From Lineus longissimus (Eukaryota > Nemertea > Pilidiophora > Heteronemertea > Lineidae), in NCBI RefSeq assembly GCF_910592395.1, contig NC_088311.1:10542501-10606500 (forward strand): 64,000 nt of DNA, written 5' to 3'. Both the position numbers and the translations under genes were made by a program. This document shows, piece after piece, positions 46,357 through 57,655 of the stretch. The first letter of the stretch is position 1. Each line of letters begins with the position of its first letter. Below the pieces are notes generated by a model. It had not been told where the DNA came from and searched no databases. It was given only the letters and a program-made list of their open reading frames with translations.

Positions 46357-46600
46357 TGTTCGGGCGAACTCGTAAGTGAGACTGTTAGCATTGTCGGGAG
46401 AACTGTTTGACGAGACCGTCGTGACGTCAGAGCGCGTGCGAATTCGCGGGGCGTCGTCGTGGTGTTGTTGTCGTTTTGGGCGGAGAAATAGACGAGAATT
46501 TGTATCGTAGCTCATGGCTAAAAGTTGAATAAAGTCGGGATTTACAGTTTTATCAAATCATCGAGTGTTCGTATTTCAAAAGTCAACCTTCGTCGAAACA
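46357..46600 (+). repeat. BEL 3' LTR
   Basis: 244 bp, TGTTCGGG...CGTCGAAACA, followed by the CTCGC target duplication. Near identity with the 5' LTR implies recent insertion or recent LTR homogenisation. Confidence 0.92.
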
Positions 46601-46605
46601 CTCGC

Positions 46606-47225
46606 CATTGTCGTATGCAGATTAAAGCCAGCCTAACCTTTGATCCACATTGATCATCAATTGATTTGTGTGCGCGTGCGCGGGCGTCGGACATGTTCTT
46701 TTCTTGCTCCGACTTTTCATCTACAAAATCGCCTAAAAAACCAAGCGAACAGTAAAAATCTCAATCGATCCATTGAACTTTGCCTCAGTGATTCAACTAC
46801 CATCATTCTGAGATCGCGATCGACCACCAACCGGACACCATTCGGGTCTTTAATGGACTTTCTTTGTAGAAAGGGCGTTGTATTTATATCGCCGCCATAT
46901 TGTTTCTTGCCGTCGTCAAGAGTCTTGGAATTCCGTCCTGAAGGCTTCCCACCGCTAGTTATCACCACTCATCGGCATCTAAATGAAGTTCATCATTTGG
47001 GACCACAGTACAGTCAGATCTGCGATTAGGAGCCACCATTTCACGAGTCGCCTTCTTTGATAAGCGCCATGGCAACAAGATGATGCGTCCTTGGCTGCAG
47101 AGGAAATCTCCAGGCACCAAAGCCAGTGGAGGCGGTAATGTGTTGAGACCATCTTTCTTGTACATTGTCATACTCCAAGTTGCGATCTTTTGCTGCATTT
47201 TTGTTGTCAGAAATGATAAAAGCTG
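46606..47225. other. Between BEL and LINE coding region
   Basis: A 129-residue plus-strand open frame (46640-47029) and a shadow on the minus strand show no domain. It may be host sequence or the LINE 5' UTR. The 5' boundary of the LINE was not found. Confidence 0.35.
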
Positions 47226-47340
47226 AACTTTACGCTGGTGAGTAATGCAAACTATACTCAGGTAGTAAACCCGAAGCCTTATCAGGCCGCTCCAAACTCT
47301 TTATGGGTAGAAAGAGTCAGACGAAAATACGGCGGTCCCC

Positions 47341-47706
47341 TTGCATGCCCTGCTCGGCTGTTCAAGTATGCTCTCCTCAGCCATAGTGCTAATATTTATG
47401 TGCAGTGGAGATATCGAGTGTAATCCCGGTCCCGTAAAGTATCCGTGTAAAGAATGTGGTAAAGCGGTAGCAACAACACACCGGGCTATCCAGTGCGATC
47501 AATGCGACACATGGATCCACTTTGGCTGCATGGGTATGAGCAAGGCCACATACGAGATACTCAAAACTAACTCCGCTACTTGGATTTGTTGCGCATGCGA
47601 CATGCCGAACTTTAACTCATCACTATTCACATCATATGCGGACCTAGACTCTCACAACAACCCGTACTCGGCGCTTGATACAATAACAAGCAACGAGTCA
47701 GATTGA
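47341..47706 (+). CDS. LINE N-terminal protein: 2A-like motif plus PHD finger
   Basis: An open frame of 121 residues. A hydrophobic segment (SAIVLIFMCS) leads into GDIECNPGP, which fits the D-x-E-x-N-P-G-P 2A consensus that makes ribosomes skip a peptide bond between Gly and Pro. It is followed at once by a PHD finger with eight metal ligands (CKECGK, CDQCDTWIHFGC, WICCAC). 2A sequences at the N-terminus of APE-type LINEs, often next to a PHD domain, are known from sea urchin and molluscs. Here the skip would release the zinc-finger protein starting with Pro. The start codon upstream is uncertain, and a frame change after 47706 separates it from the endonuclease. Confidence 0.8.
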   Translation: MHALLGCSSMLSSAIVLIFMCSGDIECNPGPVKYPCKECGKAVATTHRAIQCDQCDTWIHFGCMGMSKATYEILKTNSATWICCACDMPNFNSSLFTSYADLDSHNNPYSALDTITSNESD

Positions 47707-47829
47707 GTCGATAAATTGGGACCCACCTCTTCTCCCAAGCCCGCCAACTACAGGTACAGGTAAGCCCCTGCATACCTCATCACCAGTTCCCGCAAAGGCA
47801 CCAATAACCGTAAACAGGATAAGCTTAAA

Positions 47830-48825
47830 ATGCTAGTGATTAATTTCCGCTCGATCTGTAGCAAGCTATGCCCGCTAGAAACTGTTATTGAGGCCACAGA
47901 CCCTGACGTCATCATCGGGACAGAGACATGGTTAACGGTTATTAAAGACAGTGAAATTTGCCCGCAGGGTTACAGTGTATACAGGAAGGACAGGCCAGGC
48001 CCCAAAAAGGGAGGGGTAGTACTGATTTTTGTCCGTGATAATATCGTATGTGAAGGGTGTGAGTCCATGGGAACTGAAGGGGAGTCAATATGGGTAAAAC
48101 TGTCAGTTGCTGGTAGAAAAGCGCTATATGTGGGGTCCTTCTATCGACCAGATGTCTCGGACCTTATTAGCCTGGACCATCTAGAGTCAATCATGCATCG
48201 GATCCACAAAACAAGCTCTAATGTGATTCTGGGAGGTGATTTTAACTTCCCGGGCTGGGATTGGACTCACCCTACACTAATCTACATTATCGTTTCATGG
48301 AGTTACTTGATGACAATGCTCTTGATCAATTAGTCACTGAACCCACGAGAGAGCGCAATACTCTTGACTTGTTGATAACAAATAATCCATCCATCCACCC
48401 ATCCAGGTGTATCAGACCATGATATCCCTCTTGCCACGCTTGAGCAGAGACCAGAACAACTACGACAGAAGAAACGCCAAATCCCACTCTACAAGAAGGC
48501 AGACTGGGAGGGCTTAGAAGACCATATGAGGAGGGTCCACAACGACATGACGGAGGTAGAGACAACTACCACAACAGAAAACCTGTGGGTTCTATTCCGT
48601 AAAGGCCTGGAAGCAGGGGTCTCCAAATTCATCCCACACCGACTGGCCAAGAGGATAGACGGTTTACCATGGCTGTCCCCCCTGACCAAGAAGATGATGA
48701 AGAGTCGAGACCGCCTCCACAAAAAGCTGAAAGGCAAACCTTCCCCAGAAAACCTGCAGAAATACAGACACCTGAAGAGAACCATCCAGGCAAAAACAAG
48801 GAGGGACTACTGGAGTCACATGTAA
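47830..48825 (+). pseudogene. LINE AP endonuclease and linker
   Basis: The frame begins VINFRSICSK and carries DVIIGTETWL (metal-binding Glu), FYRPD and [14 protein letters not shown] (Asp-x-Asn block). After a frameshift near 48285 it continues as [20 protein letters not shown] and LDLLITNN, then SDHDI (48413 on, general-base block) in the last frame, and a basic linker to 48825. This is the APE-type nuclease that nicks target DNA for target-primed reverse transcription. All catalytic blocks are visible, but the frame is broken at least twice and stops at 48823-48825. Confidence 0.8.
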
Positions 48826-48964
48826 CATCTTCACCACTCCAGAGGATGGGGACCGCCAAACCAGCCTCAAAAAGTTTTGGACCTACATCAAGCATAAACG
48901 AGTAGGGAAACATTCAATCACGAAACTACAGGTTGGAAATAGTGTCTTCACCCAAGCCAAAGAT

Positions 48965-50413
48965 ATGGCTAACGCCCTAAACCGCCAGTTCACAGGTGTC
49001 TTCAACAAAAAGCAGCCCCTAAGCCTTTCTCAACTGTCAGGTGACAAGGCTCAACGCTACCCAACTAGAGTCAACACCATGCCGGACATCGAGGTTAACG
49101 TCCAAGGCGTCGAAAAACTCCTAAACAACCTGAACCCAAATAAAGCAGCGGGCCCAGACAATTTCAGTCCAAGAATACTGAAAACGCTGTCTTCAGTCCT
49201 GGCGCCCACTTTGACTATAATATTCAGTTGGTCCCTGATGGAAGGAGTGGTACCAAGCGACTGGAGACATGCCCTAGTGACGCCCATCTACAAGAAAGGG
49301 GACAAATCAGATCCGGCCAACTATAGGCCAGTCTCCTTGACTTGTATCTGCTCCAAGTTAATGGAACATGTTGTAACTAGTAACATCATGAGGCACGCAC
49401 GCAATCATAACCTCCTGTATGATCTCCAACACGGCTTTCGAGACAAAAGATCTTGTGAAACTCAACTACTAGGTTTCATTGACGACCTGGCAAGAAACAT
49501 GGACAAAGGCAAACAAACCGATGTGGTAATAATGGACTTCGCTAAAGCATTTGACAAAGTGGAACATCTCAGGCTCTGCCACAAACTAAGACGATACGGC
49601 ATCCGTGGCCACACCAACCGATGGATCCAGAGCTTTCTTTCAGGATGAACCCAGAGGGTGGTACTCAACGGGGAGAGGTCGGAACTCGGTGATGTGCTAT
49701 CGGGTGTCCCTCAAGGTTCGGTCCTGGGGCCGTGCCTGTTCCTATTTTACATAAACGACATGCCAGATGAAGTCAGATCAAGGATTAGACTCTTCGCAGA
49801 TGATACAATAATGTATATAACTGTTAGCGCCGATTCGCCATACACACTGCAGGAGGACCTAGACCGTCTGTCTAAATGGGAGCAGGATTGGTTCATGGCT
49901 TTCCACCCCGACAAATGCGAGGTTATGTCTATAACAAGAAAAAGGGATCCAGTCTTCCGATCATACCATCTGAGAGGCCATAAACTAAGGCGAGCAGACA
50001 AAGCAAAGTACCTCGGGGTCACAATAACAGCTACGCTATCATGGAAGCAGCACATAAACAACGTGACGTCCAAAGCAAATTCCACACTTGGCTTCCTGAG
50101 AAGAAACCTACGGGTCAACTCCAGAGAGATAAAGGAGAGGGCATATTTTGCGCTTGTCCGTCCAAATTTAGAGTACTGCGCATCGGTTTGGGACCCACAT
50201 GACCAACAGGCCACAAGAAATATCGAGATGGTACAGCGCCGTGCGGCAAGATATGTTACAGGCCGCTTTGAAAGAAGAACGAGCGTGAGCGCGATACTCC
50301 AGGAACTCAACTGGACCACCTTAAAACAGAGACGCTCGGATCAGAAGCTAGCTATGATCTACAAAATCAGGAACGATCTTGTAGCGATGAACGAAAGAGA
50401 CCACGGCCTAATA
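48965..50413 (+). pseudogene. LINE reverse transcriptase
   Basis: Reverse transcriptase blocks are NPNKAAGPDNFSPRIL, SDWRHALVTPIYKKGD, NYRPVSLTCICSKLME, HGFRDKRSCETQLL, VIMDFAKAFDKVEH (first catalytic Asp), GVPQGSVLGPCLF and IRLFADDTIMY (FADD box), followed by the thumb with KYLGVTI and YCASVWDPH. The frame is open from 48965 except for TGA at 49646-49648, where an Arg codon (CGA) is expected in SGRTQR, consistent with CpG decay. It runs into the Harbinger insertion at 50414 and resumes in the same frame at 52255. It drives target-primed reverse transcription of the LINE RNA. Confidence 0.9.
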
Positions 50414-52249
50414 GGTCTGTCTCATGATAGAACGTTCGGGACAGACGGGAACCTAAGAAGTACCTAATTCAACGTACCATGCTTGTTTACTTTGATGCTA
50501 TTGGTCACACGAGCATTACCACCAGGGCTGCGCTGCTGTGATGAATACATACGTAAGGTCCTTCTTCTGATTGGTGGTCACCAAAGCACATTAGGAACGC
50601 CCACCTATGCATACAACGTGCATTGGTTAACTGTCAATGAAGGGAAATCGATGTTACCGACGTTACCGAATAGGCCTTGTTATGGACAAGCGGTCAATTA
50701 TTGACAAAAGCCTGGTTGGCTCGTATTAACCAAATTGAGTGTCTTTTTATTATCTAAGCAGTTACTATGCAAAAGAAACCGGTCCATTGTTGGACTGTGG
50801 CTGAGTAACAGTAACAAGTTATGACTATGATATGGGTCTAGTTTTAGCGCGGTTTTTAGCACAGTGTTGTCGAAGTGAACGAACAGTCATGTGTGATAGA
50901 GTGCTTGTTGGCATGGAGGAGATGGCCCTTCTCCGGGAAGGGTACCAGCGACATAGAAATAATTATGTTCGCATTCTAGGCCACATCCGGCAAAATGTCA
51001 ACCGTTTGCCGGAACGCACAAGGGCATTATACGCTAGGCGAACCGCAAAACAACTCAGACGAAGGATAAGAGAAGTTATTGCAAGAGAAATTGCTGAGTT
51101 AGTACATGTATCGTATACCTCCCTCCACAAACGCACCCGCACCCCACACAACAGTAGCACAGTAACAAAGGGGCCACTTCCATATACCGATTATTCAAGG
51201 GGAGTACAACTCATTCCACGATTGTCGATAATGACCTGAGTGCTGATACAATATTTGTGGACATGGCCACTGTAGTACAGGTGCGGGGGATCCTCACTCT
51301 CTGGGATCTCGATTGCGTGTACCGTCTATCGCCCCAACCGCATCTGGAATAGTATCCAAGTTGCCCCGCAGTTGTTCCCACTCTTCATCGGTCGGCCATG
51401 TTATACCGTCTTGAAAATAAGTCCACAAAACATCTGTCATAAAATCAAGTTCTCTGCAAACAGATTGCTTGCTGATATCAAACATTGCACTCATCGCAAC
51501 AATGTCCGGATATTTCTTGATCCAATAGAAAAAAAGTAGTAAACGGTTCTCCACCGACAGCAATAATGATCTCGGTACCGTCCTGGCCTGTTTTCCAGAA
51601 GGGGCGTAATGTCCTCTACGAGGTGCTGGAAAGAGGCCACTGTCTCACCTGATAGATACCAAAAGTCCATCTGGTGGTTTCTAATCCTGGTAAACCGTCG
51701 TTTCCACCGTATGGCCCATTTGGTTGATTGGTGAGAACTTCATCAAGTCTTGGAGGCAACGGAGGCGGACGCACTTCTAAATCATGAAATGCTGGTGTAA
51801 GCAAAACTGGTGGCGGTGGTATGGGCGGCGGAGCAGCGAACAAAAACATCCTAATTCTCTCCATGGTGAAAGTAGCGTGAGGCCAAGCGACTGCTGGCCA
51901 ACACAAACCATGGCAATTAAATGTTATCAATAATCAATTCAATTTCGGACAAAGGAATGATATTTTATTGACCATTTTCAATGCGTGTCTAATCATGTCA
52001 CCACAGGGATAAGGCTAGACGCACAATAAAGGAAAATTACATGAACCTTCCCATATGGGCGGTCTATTGCCATTGAATGCAATTATCCAGTGCAAAGATC
52101 ATTGTTACATGGCCAGCCTCCATTCAGAACTTGGAACGCAAACGTACTCCACGTGACATGTGAAGGCCTATCAGATTAATCCTACTACGCGTCCATGGAC
52201 GTTGATTTTGGTTCCCGTCCGTCCCTAACGTTCTGTTATGAGACAGACC
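50414..52249 (-). mobile_element. PIF/Harbinger DNA transposon nested in the LINE
   Basis: The 1836-bp element has terminal inverted repeats of about 40 bp (left GGTCTGTCTCATGATAGAAC, right its near-complement ending GAGACAGACC). TAATA flanks both sides (50409-50413, 52250-52254). With one TAATA removed, the LINE frame closes exactly (HGLI to PLTSKG), so the insertion and its borders are secure. If the terminal A/T pair is counted in the repeat, the duplication becomes AAT, the 3-bp length typical of Harbinger. Confidence 0.85.
51190..51930 (-). pseudogene. Harbinger (DDE) transposase, truncated
   Basis: Minus-strand pieces: 51930-51616 (Pro-rich N-terminus starting at the ATG of MERIRMFLF), a bridge in a second frame (FQHLVEDITPLLENRPGR, about 51640-51580), then 51563-51294 (ENRLLLFFYWIKKYPD, helix-turn-helix DISKQSVCREL, and VGAIDGTRN with the first catalytic Asp). 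After another frame change it reads LYYSGHVHKYCISTQVIID to about 51200. The second Asp and final Glu region are missing, so the protein could not act. A plus-strand basic frame (50832-51239, RRTAKQLRRRIREV) fills the opposite end of the element, where Harbingers usually carry a second gene. I do not recognise it. Confidence 0.75.
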
Positions 52250-52254
52250 TAATA

Positions 52255-52479
52255 CCACTCACAAGCAAAGGGCGGCATAACAATTCATGCAGCTACCATA
52301 TACCAGAGTCTTTCTATACATTGTATAGAAAGACTCTGCATATACCAAGGGCAAACAAAGACATCTATAAGAACTCGTTCTTCCCCTCATCTATAAGGTT
52401 GTGGAACAGTTTGCCCGAGATGGTCGTGACCAGCTCCAGTCTTGAGCAATTCAAGACTGGACTGAAAATCCATCATTAA
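52255..52479 (+). pseudogene. LINE reverse transcriptase C-terminal tail
   Basis: It continues the polymerase frame after the Harbinger: PLTSKGRHNN, then IPRANKDIYKNSFFPSSIRLWNSLPE and a terminal helix (EQFKTGL), stop at 52477-52479. SFFPxxIRLWNSLP is a hallmark of CR1/jockey-type C-termini. A 42-bp in-frame gain (35-bp palindrome plus a 7-bp duplicate) sits inside it at 52304-52345. Confidence 0.85.
52304..52338. mobile_element. 35-bp palindromic micro-insertion with 7-bp duplication
   Basis: The arms CAGAGTCTTTCTATACA (52304-52320) and TGTATAGAAAGACTCTG (52322-52338) are perfect complements around one T. CATATAC stands on both sides (52297-52303 and 52339-52345). Removing the palindrome and one CATATAC restores the expected SYHIPRANKD reading of the LINE, so this is an insertion. 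Confidence 0.8.
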
Positions 52480-52639
52480 ACAATAACTGACCCAGAGCTC
52501 TGTAACATGTTGAGCTCTGGGCTCATAAGTGGCCACCAACATCTGGGCCATTTACCCGCTGCGCACACACATTACCAGTTACATTAATCTTCAATATGAT
52601 GAAGGAAGTTAACTTAACGGAAGAAGAAGACATGATGCA

Positions 52640-54820
52640 TGTCCTGCTCTAAAATCAATTATGCCAGTCACTTATGCAAGCCAAACTCCGCATTGATTTT
52701 GGTTCGTTTCCAAAAATGTGGCAGGTTAGCGACCAGGAATAGATTCTGGCAAACCACTGTCACACACTGTGTGGTCTAGATCTAAGTTAAGATGTTGTAC
52801 AATTTTGGAAGATTATTCAAGCCTGGGCTACATGGTGCATGGACTTGTCCTGTAGATATATCTAAATCTCAAAAGTGAACCCATTTCATTGGTCAAAATT
52901 GGACCATCGACACATTGGCTGCCATACAAGCAAGGATTGGCATTATATATCAACGGCGATGTAATGGAAGAAGAACCATGTAAGTCCCTTGGGGAGTATG
53001 AAATCATGTTTATGTCACTGAGACATTGCCAGTTCTTCATGTTGGTAAGCAGGCAATAGCTTGCAGCGGTACAGCGGTCCAGTAAAACCCACTCTCACAT
53101 TTCCTGCTTACAATGAGGTGTATCAATGGCAACTATCATCCACAAAGGAATCGGCATAATGGAACCACTCGCAGCATTTTGAAATCAACATGGCTATACT
53201 AGCTAATGGCTTCTTACAGTCGACGTTTTCCTTAGGAAGGATTGCAAGACCTGCTCTTACAAACCATTAGTAATGAATCCTGTGCCACTGGTGGTTGGGT
53301 GTTTTCTTGATCGTGACACTAAGGGAGAAGTGGCTGACATCAGGTAGCTGTCTGTACTCTAATGTCATAGAATTAAAATGTGACCGATGCCTTTTCCATC
53401 CAGCTCCATCATTATCATCGCCGACACTGCTGATTCCTCTTTAAAACCAGGAAAATGAGTTCAATTAATCCCTGGCTCAGCCTGATGTCATCTCACGGCC
53501 ATTCATATATTACCAAGGTCCAATGATTGCTTCCTATCCTCCCTCCCATTCAGCGTCGGTATCTGTAGCAGAGTAGCTGTTGCATGTCGAAACATTTCCA
53601 TATTAGTATTTGGCGGATATCTTCATTTCAAGCCTGACCTAACTTCCATCTGGTACGTACGATTTCTAGTTTTTCCTGAAGAAATCAATACGCCCCTTCC
53701 ACATTGGTTACAATGCCGACCAATTATTGATCCTGCATTTGGTAGTTTAGCGTGCACAAAACCGGCACGGGTTCCTAACTGTTTTCATCGCCAGAAACTT
53801 TCTGGAATGTACTGGATGAAGTTTTCGAACCTCGCGGTTTAAAATTTGTTTACAGCAGAGGTGGAGGAAGCATGGCGAATGTAAAGCCTTCTGGCTGCCA
53901 CCATAAACAACCTCCCCTTCTCCACTGACCAGATCTGCAAATCAGCCAGCCCTTGCTTGGAAATTGAACCTACTTTGAGTGAATTCCGGTCTCATTACCA
54001 GATAGCATGTTTACTTCCATCTGGCCATGGGCATCTCTCGCAGTGCCATATTGATTTGATAAGAGCATTATCATGATTATCTCATACAGGAAGTGGCTTC
54101 TTTCCGTGCCTGAGGCTCCGTGCCGACTCCACTGAGCTTCGACATGCGACCATTGCAGCCACAGAGGACTGTCCCCTAAAGATGACGAAATTGTCTTATG
54201 AAATAAAGAAAAAAAAGAGTCAATCGCGCCGATACTAACCATTGTATTATATTATTACAGTAATTAAAAAAGAAAATCGACGGCATATTCGATCCACAAG
54301 GCTCCCAACCATGAACCAGGCACTGTTCCACTGCGCCATGAGAGTCGACGGAAAATGACCCGATTTTCAGCCTACCTATTCCTGCAATCAAAGACCATGT
54401 CACATAACGCGACTATTTATATAAGGAATGGACATTCTGTGCGTGGGACTTTATGCGCAGTTACTGCTGTAAAAGCGATCAATGTCCCTAGTGGCTAAAG
54501 TCCGCATGTCCCTATATAGGACCAGGGATAGATGTCCGGTAAAGACTATTATCCCCAGGGGTCCGGAGGACCCCACTCGCTAGGGAGCATGGTCCTCCGG
54601 ACCTTGCTACCAGGGAGACTTTATCCGCTTTCACACCGGCCTCGTCTTGTCGGCCGGAAGGACAATCAGGATTACGGAAAGACTGCATTGAGGTCCATGG
54701 AGGACACTGTCTGTTCGGCTGCCGTGAGAACACTTACATCCTCTATGACCGGAGACCGACAGGAGGTCAAATCACAGAAGACTAAATCATGAATGGTCTC
54801 TACAGGGAGACATAAAAGAA
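52640..54820. other. No gene seen
   Basis: Unique-looking sequence without domain-bearing frames. GGTCCGGAGGACC at 54560-54573 and GGTCCTCCGGACC at 54591-54603 form a GC-rich inverted pair. Open frames at 53970-54403 (minus) and 54512-54792 are uncharacterised. Confidence 0.35.
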
Positions 54821-54824
54821 ATGT

Positions 54825-55060
54825 TCCCTCAATACACCACCGCCCAGAACTGGCACTTATCTGTCTTCAAGATAGGGTGTTCCCCTGATACACCACCGCC
54901 CAAAGCTAGCCCTGAAGCTTGTCTTCGGGATGGATTGTTCCGCCAGTTCACCATCGCCAAGAGCAAGCACTGATCTATCTCCAAGATCGGTTTTTCCCCT
55001 GATAAACCATCACCCCGAGCCAGCACTGACCTTTCCTCTAATGGGTTGCCCCATAGGACA
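54825..55060. repeat. Degenerate ~65-bp tandem repeat
   Basis: Three to four units share a CCCCTGATACACCACCGCCC phrase, then AGCCAGCACTGAC and CTTCAAGATAGG/CTCCAAGATCGG variants. Confidence 0.65.
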
Positions 55061-55309
55061 TCCTCTCCAAGACGGACAATCATTATAATGTCCTCAGTCA
55101 TCTGGAACACCTCTCTATAGAGGAGAGCACATTCAGTTCCAATCTGAGGCTGTTAATGGCTGGTTGATAATATCGGGATTTTAATTATTTTGTTTGCAGA
55201 CGAATTCTGGTGGGGTGGTTGTTCAATTGTCTTTTTCAAAGACAAGACATCCAAAATATTTAAGCCCCAATGCTTTGCTGTAATCCTCGCCGCACTGCCT
55301 AGTTGTTAA

Positions 55310-55805
55310 TATGGTGAGAGAGATGAGACAGTCACAGCCAAGCCAAATCAGTCTTGGCTGCTCTGCCAAGTGGTCTACATGGTGAGAGAGATGAGGAAGT
55401 CACAGCCAGACCGAATCAGTCCTGGCTGCTCCACTGTGTTGACAACATGATGAGAGAGATGAGGAAGTCACAGCCAGGCCGAATCAGTCCTGGCTGCTCC
55501 ACCGTGTTGACAACGAGACAGTCACAGCCAGGCCGCATCAGTCTTCGCCGCACTGCCTAGTTGTTAATAGTGTGAGAGAGATGAGACAGTCACAGCCAAG
55601 CCAAATCAGTCTTGGCTGCTCTGCCAAGTTGACTACATGGTGAGAGAGATGAGGAAGTCACAGCCAGGCCGAATCAGTCCTGGCTGCCCCACTGTGTTGA
55701 CAGCATGATGAGAGAGATGAAACGGTCATAGCCAGCCCGAATTAGTCCTGGCTGCTCCACCGTGTTGACAACATGATGAGAGAGATGAGATAGTCACAGC
55801 CACAG
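55310..55805. repeat. 68-bp minisatellite
   Basis: About seven units of ATGGTGAGAGAGATGAGGAA, GTCACAGCCAGGCCGAATCA and GTCCTGGCTGCTCCACTGTG, then TTGACAAC. Two unit types alternate in blocks (CTGGCTGCTCC and CTTCGCCGCACTGCC), and the block at 55285-55380 recurs at 55545-55640, so a multi-unit segment was itself duplicated. Confidence 0.85.
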
Positions 55806-56500
55806 TACTTCGATCGTTTCTCCTCCGCACGTCCTAGGACGTGTCTGTCGGAGCTGACAGCTATCTCGATGATTAGGACCTCCTTTTCCTTCTCATCCGG
55901 GAGACGAGCATGTCGGGGTGCCGGTGTTTGATAGCCGGGCCCGTGGGGACTAGCGAGTCTCCGAGGAGTCCCAGCTTCTTTCCAGAGTACGAGTGGTCAT
56001 TGGAACCGGCTTCTCGAGACCACACACTGATGGTATCCATCAATATGTGTCTCTTTGACTGATGTAAACAGTACCGGTACCATTATAGAGGATGTAGGGG
56101 CCAGCAATGGCTGCATGGGAGGAAGCTGCATGGGAAGTCATGTCCCAGACATCAACAATCGGTGATCCTCAATTTGGTCACCATGACATGCATGCATATC
56201 TTAGAATTAATTAATTGTTGCATATACAAATGTACATGGCTGTATAGCAAAATAGTCAAAATTAGCAAAGATATGCACGTCACTGTGCTACGAGTATTAG
56301 GTCAGCAGGCGTTCGTCTATTACGCGATCACGACTACTTCTTTTTTTTCTTTTAAAATAATTTTATTCGCAGAATAAAATTGATAACAAATAATAACGAC
56401 AAAGTTTGTATGATACACAATGTTACAACATGATTGTTTGTTGAGTTCCTGTTTATCAGCCATTGAAGGCAGGGTGAGGTCGAGTAAGGTTACTGTGGAG
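55806..56500. other. No gene seen
   Basis: Intergenic sequence. A T-run at 56338-56350 and AT-rich text lead into the LINE remnant. Confidence 0.35.
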
Positions 56501-56510
56501 GAACGTTATT

Positions 56511-57110
56511 TTACAAATGGAAGGCAACTTTTCCTTGTTCAAGGGTTGCAATCGCATCATTGATGCACCAAAATGAAGCATGGAATCTTTTTACATGTAG
56601 GTCAGACCTTATCATGGCTTTAATAACTGCGTTAAACCTGTGAATTAGATTGTCAAGCGGTTTTTTGTCAAAAACCATGCTGTTTCTATTCAGCCATATT
56701 AAGTATCGTGCTTCTATTAGGAGGTAGTTTCTTATGTATAAGTCCCTTACTTTGGTCAGGTTGTATTTTATCAGGGTTTTTGTTGGTTTAATCGTTTGGT
56801 AATTCATTACAATGTCTTCTTTGTACTCTGTGTTTGAAAATATGTATTCATCTAATATTTGATGAGGATTCTTTAGTTTCTGGCAACCTCCAACTTTTTT
56901 TCATGCATCTAGCATTTCTCTGTAAAATCTGGGAATTATCTCTTGCCCTTGTAGCTGTAGATTTGTGTGGAATACCAAACTTCCTAAGTTTTTTTGTGTC
57001 TGACCCCTTTAAATTTAGTTTGCCCAACCAATATAGTGGCAGAAATGTCCAATTTTGCCCCCTCGCTTGTATGAGGCGTTTGGATCACGACTATCTTCAA
57101 TTTTTACGTT
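56511..57110 (-). pseudogene. LINE remnant, polymerase C-terminus
   Basis: The minus strand reads LPLYWLGKLNLKGS (about 57045), then QKLKNPHQILDEYIFSN and 56807-56511 with RNYLLIEARYLIWLNRNSMVFD. The LPLYWxxKLxLKG and EARYLIWxxRN boxes are seen at the C-terminus of a distinct group of animal LINEs. The two parts are in different frames, and nothing catalytic remains. It is unrelated to the LINE at 47-52 kb. Confidence 0.6.
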
Positions 57111-57655
57111 GAGCAGAGCCGAAAGTTTGATACCTAACTAATTTCTGAAAGATCAATATTTTGGTTTTGCTAATGTGCCTTCATTATTATGTTCTTTCGT
57201 TTTCATCTCAAGAAATATCAACCTGAAAGTGATCTTGATTTTATCGATAGATACCTCTTACACTAATTAATATTCTAATGTAAGAGTTTTTTAAAATATA
57301 TTTGTAATAACAATTTTACAATACCCAAAATATGGGTCACACCAGCAGACCAAAGGCCTAGTCTACATATAGGCCCCTACTATAAATCAGATACTTGGTC
57401 CTGGTCAATTGGACAGATTACCACTCGGAAGAGATTGTCCCCATGTTTATTAGAAATGTCTTTAGGACCGACCGACTGATGAGACAGTCCATATGATTAT
57501 TGGTTATGTCTCTTGGACAAATTTCTCCTCGAGTAATTTCTAATTGAAGAGCCAGCACAATTAAATACTCCATTAGCATGTGTGATGTTATCATCAGTAT
57601 CTTTGTCACAATTCAGTATCCACTTTCATCTCGGTTGTGTTGGCATTTGTTTCAG

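Larger units (their letters stand above)
38426..46600 (+). mobile_element. BEL/Pao LTR retrotransposon, full length, coding-defective
   Basis: 8175 bp between two LTRs, flanked by CTCGC (38421-38425 and 46601-46605). A purine tract GAGGGGAGGA (46347-46356) precedes the 3' LTR, as expected for plus-strand priming. Domain order gag, zinc knuckles, aspartic protease, reverse transcriptase, RNase H-like, integrase, C-terminal chromo-like/DUF5641 region is that of BEL/Pao. An unusually long leader (38675-40099) precedes gag and holds an SGNH-like frame, repeated hairpins and a small insertion. Confidence 0.93.
47226..52635 (+). mobile_element. CR1-like LINE with 2A/PHD, EN and RT, interrupted by Harbinger
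   Basis: The order is PHD-finger frame with 2A motif (47341-47706), AP endonuclease (47830 to about 48440), linker (to 48825), reverse transcriptase (48965-50413), a 1836-bp Harbinger insertion, C-terminal coding tail (52255-52479) and a 3' UTR ending in GAAGAAGAAGA near 52630. This matches the ORF layout of CR1/L2-type elements. The 5' limit is uncertain and no target duplication was seen. Confidence 0.85.

Noticed and set aside
49747-50319. 190-residue minus-strand open frame
   Set aside because: Antisense shadow of the LINE reverse transcriptase, whose plus-strand frame has all the motifs.
55354-55560. 68-residue frame with repeated RPNQSW/RISPG
   Set aside because: Product of the 68-bp minisatellite.
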